Source of the DNA: Mesorhizobium sp. YIM 152430
GTDB taxonomy: Bacteria; Pseudomonadota; Alphaproteobacteria; Rhizobiales; Rhizobiaceae
DNA length: 64,000 nucleotides
NCBI RefSeq assembly: GCF_029210365.1
Contig: NZ_JARGES010000025.1
Location: forward strand, 39,291 to 103,290
Direction of reading: 5' to 3'
The translations under genes were made by a program, and so were the position numbers. Shown here piece by piece: positions 38,773 to 46,025 of the stretch. A model generated the notes under the pieces. It did no database searches. It saw only the letters and a list, made by a program, of their open reading frames with translations, and was not told where the DNA came from. The stretch's first letter is position 1. Each line of letters begins with the position of its first letter.

Positions 38773-40415
38773 GGTGCGGTCTCCATCCAGTCGGCCAGCC
38801 GGAGGAGTTCAGGCGCGTACAGGCCCGCCTTGCCGAGAAGTTGGTGGTCTCGGAGGATGTCGCGGAGCGGCGCGTCGGCAGCAAGCGATCCGTCATGCAG
38901 AACGATGCCGCGCGAACAGGTCTTCAGCGCGAAGTCCATGTCGTGGGTTATGACGATGACCGCCCTGCCCGCCGACGCAATCTTCGCGATGCGCGATGCG
39001 ATCTCGTCGCTGGCGGCGGCGTCGAGGCCGGCGGTTGGCTCGTCGAGGACGAGGAACGGCCAGCGCTTATCCGCCGTCAGAGCGGCGAGCGCGAGGCGGC
39101 GCTTCTGGCCTTGCGACAGTTCGAAGGGGTGCTGCGTGGCGACTTTTTCGAGACGCCAGGCAGAGAGGAGCGAGTCGACATGTATCGAGCTCCTGCCGAG
39201 GATCGATTGGAGTTCCGCGCGGACGCTGGCTTCGGTGAATTGCGTTTCGGGTCGCTGGAACGCGAAGCCGCCGGCGGGACCGGTTCGGGTTCCGCCCCTG
39301 AGGCGCAAGAGACCGGCGAGCGTCGCGCCGAGCGTTGACTTGCCCGCACCGTTGTGGCCGAGAAGCGCGATGGTCTCGCCGGGGCGGATCTGAAGCGTGA
39401 CGTCGTGCAGGACGGGCTTGGCGAAAAGCGGCGCGCAGGCGGCGCGGTCGAGTGTCACCAGCGCTTCGCCGATTGGCGGCACCGGCTCGGCGATGCGGTC
39501 CGAGAGGAAATGGCGGATCACCGTGCCGGCGGCGGATCGATCGCCCGGCGACAGCCGGTCCAGGGCGGCGATGATCTCAGCAAGTGTCAAAGGCGGTGGC
39601 TCGAGGACAATCCCGATCCCGTGCAACAGCCGGTCGAGGTCGGATGCCAGCGGGCGCCAGATGCCTTCCAGCGCAAGGCGTTCGCCATGTATGCGGAAGA
39701 TGTCGCGCGGCGGGCCTTCGGCAATCAACAGGCCGTCGCGGCCGATGATCGCAACACGGTCGATCATGTCGATCAGTCCGTCGAGGCGGTGGTCGATCAC
39801 AAGCGATGTGCGGCTCTCTTCGCCGATGACGGCGTGAAGCCGCGCGGCGGCCTGAGGCGACAAATGCGCAGTGGGTTCGTCGGCGATGAAGAGTTCGGCC
39901 TCCTGGGCCAGCGCGGCGGCGAGCGCGACGACCTGCTTTTCGCCGCCGGAGAGCGACGTGGTGCGGCGTATGCGCCAGTTTGCCGGTATGCCGACCCTTT
40001 CAAGCGCGCGTTCGACGCGGACGGCGATTTCGCCAGCCGCGAGCGCCCGGTTTTCGAGCGCGAACGCCACTTCGTCGCCGACCGTCATTCCGCAAAGGGT
40101 CTGGTCGGCGTCCTGGAAGAGTTGGGCGACGGACGACGACCATTGCGCCGGCGATCGGCTTGCGGCCGGTTCGCCGAGCGTTGCCACCTCGCCGCCCACC
40201 TCGGCCGGGATCGTGGCCGGAACCAGTCCCGTCACCGTGCCCAGCAGCGTGGACTTGCCGCAACCCGACGGACCGAGGATCAGGAGCCGCTCGCCCTTCC
40301 TGAATTCGAGCGACACCGGGCCGACGGCGAGGTTGTCGGCGTAGGGATAACGGACGGCGACCTCTCGCCATGCGACGGCCGGCGCCGCGTCAGGCGCGCT
40401 GAAGGCGACGTTCAT
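38766..40415 (-). CDS. ykoD: Double-domain ECF transporter ATPase (YkoD-like)
   Basis: A 549-residue protein with two fused ABC ATPase domains. The first has Walker A GPSGCGKS (about residues 48-55), signature LSGGEKQVVALA and Walker B LFIADEPTAHL; the second has Walker A GHNGAGKS (about 345), signature LSQGQKRRLALA and Walker B FLVLDEPTAGLD. Both halves look catalytically complete, in keeping with the fused YkoD form in Bacillus. It overlaps ykoE by 26 bases and ykoC by seven, consistent with a single complex. Confidence 0.93.
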   Translation of the reverse strand: MNVAFSAPDAAPAVAWREVAVRYPYADNLAVGPVSLEFRKGERLLILGPSGCGKSTLLGTVTGLVPATIPAEVGGEVATLGEPAASRSPAQWSSSVAQLFQDADQTLCGMTVGDEVAFALENRALAAGEIAVRVERALERVGIPANWRIRRTTSLSGGEKQVVALAAALAQEAELFIADEPTAHLSPQAAARLHAVIGEESRTSLVIDHRLDGLIDMIDRVAIIGRDGLLIAEGPPRDIFRIHGERLALEGIWRPLASDLDRLLHGIGIVLEPPPLTLAEIIAALDRLSPGDRSAAGTVIRHFLSDRIAEPVPPIGEALVTLDRAACAPLFAKPVLHDVTLQIRPGETIALLGHNGAGKSTLGATLAGLLRLRGGTRTGPAGGFAFQRPETQFTEASVRAELQSILGRSSIHVDSLLSAWRLEKVATQHPFELSQGQKRRLALAALTADKRWPFLVLDEPTAGLDAAASDEIASRIAKIASAGRAVIVITHDMDFALKTCSRGIVLHDGSLAADAPLRDILRDHQLLGKAGLYAPELLRLADWMETAPC

Positions 40416-40974
40416 GGTCGATCTTCAGGCCGGAGAGCACGCCGGTCTTGTAAAGCGCCTCGACGACGAGATGGCCGGCGAGCCCGCCGAGGATCGCACC
40501 GCTCAGGCAACGCAGCGCGAACATGGTGACGAGCAGGCCGGGGGCCAGCGCGCCGTAGTCGAAGCGGACCCAGGTATAGGCGAAGGAGGCGACCGCGGCG
40601 CCGACGCCGGCCAGCATCAGCACCGGCAGGCGGTAGTTCTTCCAGCGCGTGGCGGCAAATACGGCTTCGGCGCCCGCGCCCTGCACGAGACCGGTGACGA
40701 GCAGCAAAAGTCCGGCCGGGCTGCCGAGAAGCACCTGCACGAGCGCGGCCAGCACTTCCGACAGGAGCGCTGCGCCCGGCTTGCGGATGATGGCGGCGGC
40801 GATGATCGAGACGATGAACCAGAAGCCCATCACCACATCCATGGTGACGGCGCCGAAGATCGCCTGCGCGATCAGCCAGACCTGCACCCAGGCCAGATAG
40901 AGAACGCCGAAGACGGCACCGAGAACGGCGACGATGAGGATTTCGCGCAGGGTCCAGCCGCGAGTGGTCAGCAT
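40390..40974 (-). CDS. ykoE: ECF transporter substrate-binding S component (YkoE-like)
   Basis: A 194-residue protein with five or six membrane helices (start MLTTRGWTLREILIVAVLGAV), of the YkoE family of S components. YkoE proteins are the membrane substrate-capture subunits assigned to hydroxymethylpyrimidine or thiamine uptake. Residues such as MGFWFIVSIIAAAIIRKPGAALLSE fit the family pattern. It lies between ykoF and ykoD. Confidence 0.9.
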   Translation of the reverse strand: MLTTRGWTLREILIVAVLGAVFGVLYLAWVQVWLIAQAIFGAVTMDVVMGFWFIVSIIAAAIIRKPGAALLSEVLAALVQVLLGSPAGLLLLVTGLVQGAGAEAVFAATRWKNYRLPVLMLAGVGAAVASFAYTWVRFDYGALAPGLLVTMFALRCLSGAILGGLAGHLVVEALYKTGVLSGLKIDHERRLQRA

Positions 40975-41032
40975 GACGATGTTTCCTTGGAACGAGAGCG
41001 GCGCGCCTTCCGGCGTGCCGGAGGGACGAAAA

Positions 41033-41644
41033 TCAGCCGATCCTGGTCGGACTGTTCGCGGAGACGGTCAGGTCGAGCGCGACATGGCCGTTGGGGGCGC
41101 CGAAGCGCAGGAATGCTTCGCTCAAAGTGGCGAAGACCGGGCCGGCGTCGCCGCGCAGCTTGGTGCAGAAGTTCTTCGACTTCTCGAACACGCCGGACGA
41201 CTTCAGGAAGTCGATGCAGCCATAGATCTCTTCCATGTGGTGGCTGCCGCCAAGCGGATAGAGCGAGAACTGGGCCGCGACCTCGATTTCTGTCAAGCCT
41301 GCCTTCGCGACCGCATCACGCGCGGCGGCGATTCGTTCGTCAAGCGGAGCGGCCGTGCCGAAATGGGCCGAGGGCGTACAGATGTCGTCGTCCGGTTCGC
41401 CCGGACAGCCACGCGAGACGGCGGCGGAAAGGACGCAATGGACCCCCGCTCCGGAGGCCGACACGAAGAGGTCGCGCATGGCCGGGAAGATTTCCTCCGG
41501 CGGACCGACGATCAGCGTCGAGACGTCGTCGGTCTCGATGCGGAAGCGTGGCCGGTATGGCTCAAGCGCGTCGACGGCCTCGAGGATGACCGCGACGAAA
41601 TCGTCGCACATCGGATAAAGGGAAAGTTGGGCACCTGAAAACAT
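41033..41644 (-). CDS. ykoF: Thiamine/HMP-binding protein YkoF
   Basis: A 203-residue soluble protein with two ACT-like repeats (beginning GAQLSLYPMCDDFVAVI and AAQFSLYPLGGSHHMEEI); B. subtilis YkoF binds thiamine with this repeat pair. The repeated A-Q-x-SLYPL/M element is clear in both halves. ATG 41642-41644 is preceded by GAGG five to seven bases upstream, inside the 3' end of the TPP riboswitch, so ligand binding to the RNA can block translation. It is the first gene of the four-gene operon ykoF-E-D-C. Confidence 0.93.
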   Translation of the reverse strand: MFSGAQLSLYPMCDDFVAVILEAVDALEPYRPRFRIETDDVSTLIVGPPEEIFPAMRDLFVSASGAGVHCVLSAAVSRGCPGEPDDDICTPSAHFGTAAPLDERIAAARDAVAKAGLTEIEVAAQFSLYPLGGSHHMEEIYGCIDFLKSSGVFEKSKNFCTKLRGDAGPVFATLSEAFLRFGAPNGHVALDLTVSANSPTRIG

Positions 41645-41652
41645 GAACCGCC

Positions 41653-41742
41653 TCGCTCCGCTGGTATTACCCAGATCAGCTTGAGGGTCCGCAAGCATGT
41701 CGCTTCGCGTCTCAGCCCCGGCATTACGGAGCACCCCTGTGG
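41653..41742 (-). ncRNA. TPP (THI-element) riboswitch
   Basis: Read on the minus strand, the conserved elements follow in order: AGGGGTGC, then GCTGAGAC (the CTGAGA core at 41710-41715), GACCCTCA, CTGATCTGGGTAATACC and AGCGGAG. These are the invariant parts of the thiamine pyrophosphate aptamer. The 3' end merges with the ribosome-binding site of ykoF, which suggests repression of translation initiation when TPP is bound. Confidence 0.95.
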
Positions 41743-41767
41743 AATGGCGGCAGGGGTAACATCGCAT

Positions 41768-41805
41768 TTGCCGGCTTGGCAAGGGGGTATCTGCCAAGCC
41801 GGCAA
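41768..41805 (-). terminator. Long perfect hairpin after the HisD-like gene
   Basis: Fourteen-base perfect arms (TTGCCGGCTTGGCA and its complement) around a ten-base loop, starting 11 bases beyond the stop codon of the HisD-like gene and ahead of the riboswitch. No U-run follows. It most likely insulates the riboswitch operon from read-through of the HisD-like gene. Confidence 0.6.
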
Positions 41806-41815
41806 TCGCTGAACT

Positions 41816-43093
41816 TTAAGCCAGACGCAAGGCAGCGGCGCGGCGATGGCCTTCCATGCCTTCGGTCGCGCTCTGGCGGATGGCGGGCGGGGCCACGGCC
41901 GCGACGCCCCGCGCGTCGAGCCGTTGATGGGTGCAGATCTTGACGTAGGACCCGACCCAAAGCCCGCCCGTGTAGCGCGCCGCCGCCATGGTGGGCAGCG
42001 TGTGGTTGGTGCCGCAGCACTTGTCGGAATAGACCACGCTCGCCTCGCGCCCGATGAAGAGCGAGCCGTAATTGCGCAGCTTGCTTGCGGTGGCCTGCGG
42101 ATCGATCGTGTGGACTTGCAGGTGCTCGGCGGCGATGAAGTCCGAATAGGCCAGCATCGCGGCCTCGTCGGCGCAGACGACGATCTCGCCATAGTCGCGG
42201 AAGGCGGGGCCGGCGACATCGGCGGTCGGCAGGTCCTTCAACTGCCGGTCGACCTCGGCAAGGGTCGCGTCGGCCAGTTTGCGGTCGGTCGTGATCAAAC
42301 CGACGCGGGTGCGGACATCGTGCTCGGCCTGCGCCAGCATGTCGGTCGCGATCATGGCCGGATCGCCGGAGGCGTCGGCGACAACGTAGATTTCGCTCGG
42401 GCCGGCCAACTGGTCGATGCCGACCGCGCCGAACACCTGACGCTTCGCCTCATTCACGTAGGCGTTGCCCGGTCCCACGATCTTGTCGACGCCCGGCACG
42501 CTTTCGGTGCCGTACGCCATCGCCGCAATGGCTTGCGCGCCGCCGATGCGGAAGATGCGGTCGGCGCCGGAGAGATGACAGCCGGCGATCATCGCCGGAT
42601 GGGCGCCGGGCGGCAGGCAGGCAACGACTTCCGAGCAGCCCGCGACCTTGGCGGGCACCAGCGTCATCACCGGGGCAGACAGGATCGGGTAGCGCCCGCC
42701 GGGCACATAGGCGCCGACCTTCTCGATCGGGATGACGCGGTGGCCCAGATGCAGACCAGGCAGTGCCTCGTAGTCGAGCGGCTTGATCGTCCGCATCTGC
42801 GCGACGGCGAATTCGCGGACGCGCTCGATGGCGAATTCGGTATCGGCGCGTGTCTGCCGGTCGAGGCCGGCGACCGCCGCCTTGCGTTCGGCGGCCGAGA
42901 CTTCGAGCGTTTCGACGTCGAGCTTGTCGAAACGGCGCGCATAGTCGCGGACGGCGTCATCACCCTTGTCGCGAACGGCGGCGAGGACTTCGCGGACGGT
43001 GGTTTCGACATCGCCCGTGTCAGTGACGGCGTCGCGCGTCGGCGCTTTCACATGGTCGATCTTGGCCCTGAGGGCATCGGGAAGCTTGCGCAT
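41816..43093 (-). CDS. Histidinol dehydrogenase family protein (HisD paralogue)
   Basis: A 425-residue zinc- and NAD-dependent dehydrogenase of the HisD family. The zinc ligands are preserved: Gln255 and His258 (LAQAEHD), Asp357 (YSDKCCGTNH) and His416 (MEGHRRAAALR); the catalytic pair is Glu323-His324 (IAAEHLQVH). The TNHTLPTMAAARYTGGLWVG segment differs from true HisD (NHVLP type) and resembles HpsN, the sulfopropanediol dehydrogenase group. No other his genes lie nearby and it is divergent from a regulator and ABC importer, so a catabolic alcohol dehydrogenase role is likelier than histidine synthesis. ATG 43091-43093; the substrate is an inference. Confidence 0.85.
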   Translation of the reverse strand: MRKLPDALRAKIDHVKAPTRDAVTDTGDVETTVREVLAAVRDKGDDAVRDYARRFDKLDVETLEVSAAERKAAVAGLDRQTRADTEFAIERVREFAVAQMRTIKPLDYEALPGLHLGHRVIPIEKVGAYVPGGRYPILSAPVMTLVPAKVAGCSEVVACLPPGAHPAMIAGCHLSGADRIFRIGGAQAIAAMAYGTESVPGVDKIVGPGNAYVNEAKRQVFGAVGIDQLAGPSEIYVVADASGDPAMIATDMLAQAEHDVRTRVGLITTDRKLADATLAEVDRQLKDLPTADVAGPAFRDYGEIVVCADEAAMLAYSDFIAAEHLQVHTIDPQATASKLRNYGSLFIGREASVVYSDKCCGTNHTLPTMAAARYTGGLWVGSYVKICTHQRLDARGVAAVAPPAIRQSATEGMEGHRRAAALRLA

Positions 43094-43124
43094 CGAGAAC
43101 TTTCGCCTGAGAGGATCGAAAGCA

Positions 43125-43151
43125 TTGTGCGCAAGGTCGCGCTTGCCACAA
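43125..43151. promoter_or_regulatory. Candidate operator between the HisD paralogue and its regulator
   Basis: An imperfect inverted repeat TTGTG-C-GCAAG, six bases, CTTGC-CACAA, with a single unpaired base in the left arm. It lies in the 121-base divergent promoter region, 32 bases ahead of the HisD-like start and 63 ahead of the regulator start, where autoregulation by the XRE-cupin protein would be expected. No motif comparison is possible here. Confidence 0.35.
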
Positions 43152-43214
43152 GCGAACGGCAGAGCCTTGTCGATTAAACTCACCACGCATAGGCTGCACC
43201 GGAAGGAGATAACG

Positions 43215-43763
43215 ATGCCGCGAATTGGAACCAAGCTGCACGAACTGCGCCGCCGGCGATCGCTCAGCGTGCGCGAGGTGGCGAAGCGGTCAGGGGTGTC
43301 ACATTCGGCGATTTCGCTGATCGAGCGTGACCGGATGAGCCCGTCGGTCGATACGCTGACGGCCATCCTCGATGCGCTCGGCACGACGCTTACCGGATTC
43401 TTTCTCGACCTCCAGTCCAACCTGCCGGCTTCGCCTTTCTACGGCACGGCCGATCTGGTCGAAATCGGTCGTGCGGATACGATTTCCTACCGCATGATCG
43501 GCGCCAACCATCCCAACAGGCAACTCCTGATGCTGCATGAATCCTACGCGCCGGGCGGCGATACGGGCGAGGCTTTCTCGCACTCGGCGCAGGAGGCAGG
43601 CATGGTGCTGACAGGCGCGATCGAGATCACGGTGGGAGAGGAACGGCGTGTTCTCGCGCCCGGCGAAGGCTATTATTTCGACAGCCGCCTGCCCCACCGT
43701 TTCCGCAACGTCTCGGACGGCGAAAGCACGATCCTTTCCGCCATCACACCGCCAACCTATTAG
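43215..43763 (+). CDS. XRE-family regulator with C-terminal cupin domain
   Basis: A 182-residue protein: N-terminal lambda-repressor-like helix-turn-helix (residues 6-60, LSVREVAKRSGVSHSAISLIE) and a C-terminal cupin (about 105-178, with SHSAQEAGMVLTGAIEITVG and APGEGYYFDSRLPHRFRN). This is the PuuR-like architecture: regulators of amine or other small-molecule catabolism in which the cupin senses the inducer. AAGGAG six bases before ATG 43215 is a strong ribosome-binding site. It is divergent from the HisD paralogue and heads the same direction as the ABC importer genes 98 bases downstream. Confidence 0.93.
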   Translation: MPRIGTKLHELRRRRSLSVREVAKRSGVSHSAISLIERDRMSPSVDTLTAILDALGTTLTGFFLDLQSNLPASPFYGTADLVEIGRADTISYRMIGANHPNRQLLMLHESYAPGGDTGEAFSHSAQEAGMVLTGAIEITVGEERRVLAPGEGYYFDSRLPHRFRNVSDGESTILSAITPPTY

Positions 43764-43766
43764 CTC

Positions 43767-43837
43767 GAATTGGTGATAATTCTGTCCAGCAAAGGTTTGG
43801 CGGTTTCAACTGCCCAATTCTATGATTGGATATCCAA
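43767..43837. promoter_or_regulatory. Cluster of palindromes upstream of the ABC importer
   Basis: Three dyads lie in the 97 bases before the substrate-binding-protein gene: GAATT-N6-AATTC (43767-43782), CCAAT-N6-ATTGG (43814-43829) and a perfect 12-base TTGGATATCCAA (43826-43837), the last two overlapping. The first and second share the AATT/ATTGG core with the same six-base spacing, so they are likely repeated binding sites for one regulator, the adjacent XRE-cupin protein being the obvious candidate. Confidence 0.45.
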
Positions 43838-43860
43838 AATTCATAACGCAGGGGAAGAAA

Positions 43861-44910
43861 ATGAAATCGACAGTCAAACGTCTTGCGCTCGCCTCCTCCT
43901 TCGCCGTTCTCGCCATCGCCTCGTCCTCGGCCCAGGACAGGAACCTGACCATCGTCTCTTGGGGCGGCAACTATCAGGACGCACAGCGCGCGATCTATTT
44001 CGAGCCCTTCACCGCCGAGACCGGCACGACCGTCACCGAGGAATCCTGGGACGGCGGCTATGGCGTGATCGCAGCCAAGATGGAAACGCGCCCGGCCGAC
44101 TGGGACATCGTGCAGGTGGAGACGGAAGAACTCGCGCTCGGCTGCGCCGACGGCATGTACGAGACCGTCGACTGGGAAGCGCTCGGCGGCGAGGACAAAT
44201 TCCTGCCGGCTGCCGTGCATGAATGCGGCGTCGGCGCGATCGTGTGGACGACCGGCCTGTCCTATGACGCGGAAAAACTGACCGAAGCGCCGACCGGCTG
44301 GGACGATTTCTGGAACACCACCGAAATTCCCGGCAAGCGCGGCCTGCGCCGCGGCCCGAAATACTCGCTCGAATTCGCCCTAATGGCGGACGGCGTTCCC
44401 GTCGACGAGGTCTATGAGGTGCTTGGGACCGACGAAGGCGTCGACCGCGCCTTCGCCAAGCTCGATGAAATCAAGGGTGATATCGTGTGGTGGGAAGCCG
44501 GCGCACAGCCGATCCAGCTTCTGGCTTCGGGCGAAGTCGTGATGACGACGGCCTATAACGGCCGGCTTGCGGGCATCAACAAGACCGAGGGCACGAACTT
44601 CCAGATCGTCTGGCCAGGCTCGATCTACGCGATCGACTCGTGGGTGGTCCTGAAGGACTCGCCCAACAAGGATGCGGCGTTCGAGTTCATCAATTTCGCC
44701 AGCCAGCCGGAAAACCAGGCCAAGCTGCCCGAATTCATCGCCTACGGTCTGACCAATGTCGAAGCCGGAGCAGCGCTCGCGCCGGAAGTGGCGGACGAAC
44801 TTCCGACCGCGCCCGAAAACCTCGAAGGCGCGATCGCGCTCGACGGCGACTTCTGGGTCGACAATATCGAAGAACTCAACGAGCGCTTCAACGCCTGGCT
44901 CGCCCAGTAG
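43861..44910 (+). CDS. Polyamine-type ABC transporter substrate-binding protein
   Basis: A 349-residue periplasmic binding protein: Sec signal peptide (MKSTVKRLALASSFAVLAIA, cleavage near SSA-QD at 25), then the PotD/AfuA-like fold (LTIVSWGGNYQDAQRAIYF, DIVQVETEELALGCADGMY, LASGEVVMTTAYNGRLAGIN). The SWGGxY start is typical of proteins of the spermidine/putrescine and related amine-binding group; the ligand is not fixed by sequence. ATG 43861 follows GGGGAAG. A hairpin with a U-run follows the gene. It forms an importer with the next three genes. Confidence 0.9.
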   Translation: MKSTVKRLALASSFAVLAIASSSAQDRNLTIVSWGGNYQDAQRAIYFEPFTAETGTTVTEESWDGGYGVIAAKMETRPADWDIVQVETEELALGCADGMYETVDWEALGGEDKFLPAAVHECGVGAIVWTTGLSYDAEKLTEAPTGWDDFWNTTEIPGKRGLRRGPKYSLEFALMADGVPVDEVYEVLGTDEGVDRAFAKLDEIKGDIVWWEAGAQPIQLLASGEVVMTTAYNGRLAGINKTEGTNFQIVWPGSIYAIDSWVVLKDSPNKDAAFEFINFASQPENQAKLPEFIAYGLTNVEAGAALAPEVADELPTAPENLEGAIALDGDFWVDNIEELNERFNAWLAQ

Positions 44911-44921
44911 GCGAAAGCGAT

Positions 44922-44954
44922 GGCGCGCCCTGTGCAGGGGTGCGCCCTTTATTC
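44922..44954 (+). terminator. Hairpin-U-run attenuator after the binding-protein gene
   Basis: A stem of about ten pairs (GGCGC-G-CCCT with AGGGG-T-GCGCC, one G-U pair and one bulge) around the loop GTGC, followed by CTTTATTCTT. It lies 11 bases after the stop of the substrate-binding gene and 28 before the ATPase start, a place where partial termination would keep the binding protein in excess over the membrane components. Confidence 0.6.
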
Positions 44955-44981
44955 TTCAAATCCAGCAATCGACGGGGCGGC

Positions 44982-46025
44982 ATGACGGCGTTCATCGAGC
45001 TTCGCGACGTGTCCAAGACCTTCGGTCAGGTCACGGTCGTCGAAGGGCTCAATCTCGAAGTCCGCAAGGGCGAATTTCTGAGCCTGCTCGGTCCTTCGGG
45101 TTCAGGCAAGACGACGATCCTGATGATGCTGGCAGGATTCGAGGGCGCCACGTCGGGCGACATCCTGCTCGATGGAGAGAAGATAAACCATCTGCCGTCC
45201 TACAAGCGCGGCATGGGTGTCGTCTTCCAGAACTACGCGCTCTTTCCGCATATGAACGTTGCCGAGAACGTCGCCTTTCCTCTGGAAATGCGAGGCGTGC
45301 CCAGATCCGAAGCCCGGCCGCGGGTGAAGGCAGCGCTCGACCGCGTGCAACTCGGCCATCTGGCGGATCGCCGCCCGGACCAGCTTTCCGGTGGCCAGCA
45401 GCAGCGCGTGGCGTTGACCCGCGCGCTCGTCTACGAGCCGAAAGTGATCCTGATGGACGAGCCGCTCGGTGCGCTCGACAAGAAGCTGCGCGAGGAGATG
45501 CAGCTCGAAATCCGCGAACTACACCGCCGACTGGGGCTGACGATCATCTTCGTCACGCACGACCAGTCCGAAGCGCTGACGATGTCCGACCGCATCGCGA
45601 TCTTCGATGCCGGCAAGATCGCGCAGATCGGAACGGCGAACGAGGTCTATGATCATCCGCACAACCGATTCGTCGCCGAATTCATCGGCGAGACGAACCT
45701 TCTCGACGGGGTGGCCGGGGGACCGACCGTCGTCGAACTTGCGAACGGGGCGACCATCGCCGTGCCCGACCACGGCCATGCAAAGGGGAGTCGCGTCTCC
45801 GTCTCGATCCGGCCCGAACGGCTCCGGCTCGACGGCAGCGGCGAGAACCGGCTTCAGGCGACGGTTTCCGACGTGGTCTATCAGGGCGACCATTTGCGGC
45901 TTCATCTCGATGCGGGCGGAAATGCACTCGTCGCGCGGCTGGAGCGCGGCGCCACGGAACGTCAGGCCGGCGCGGTCGTCACCGTCTCGTTCGCGGCGGC
46001 CGATTGTTCGGTGTTTCCGGCATGA
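44982..46025 (+). CDS. Polyamine-type ABC transporter ATPase (PotA-like)
   Basis: A 347-residue ATPase with Walker A GPSGSGKTT (residues 37-45), Q-loop VVFQNYALFPHMNV, signature LSGGQQQRVALTRAL, Walker B VILMDEPLGALDKKL and the switch His in FVTHDQSEAL. The C-terminal about 100 residues form the TOBE regulatory domain (SIRPERLRL ... VVYQGDHLRLHLD) found in PotA, UgpC and similar importer ATPases. It overlaps the next gene by four bases (ATGA). Confidence 0.95.
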   Translation: MTAFIELRDVSKTFGQVTVVEGLNLEVRKGEFLSLLGPSGSGKTTILMMLAGFEGATSGDILLDGEKINHLPSYKRGMGVVFQNYALFPHMNVAENVAFPLEMRGVPRSEARPRVKAALDRVQLGHLADRRPDQLSGGQQQRVALTRALVYEPKVILMDEPLGALDKKLREEMQLEIRELHRRLGLTIIFVTHDQSEALTMSDRIAIFDAGKIAQIGTANEVYDHPHNRFVAEFIGETNLLDGVAGGPTVVELANGATIAVPDHGHAKGSRVSVSIRPERLRLDGSGENRLQATVSDVVYQGDHLRLHLDAGGNALVARLERGATERQAGAVVTVSFAAADCSVFPA

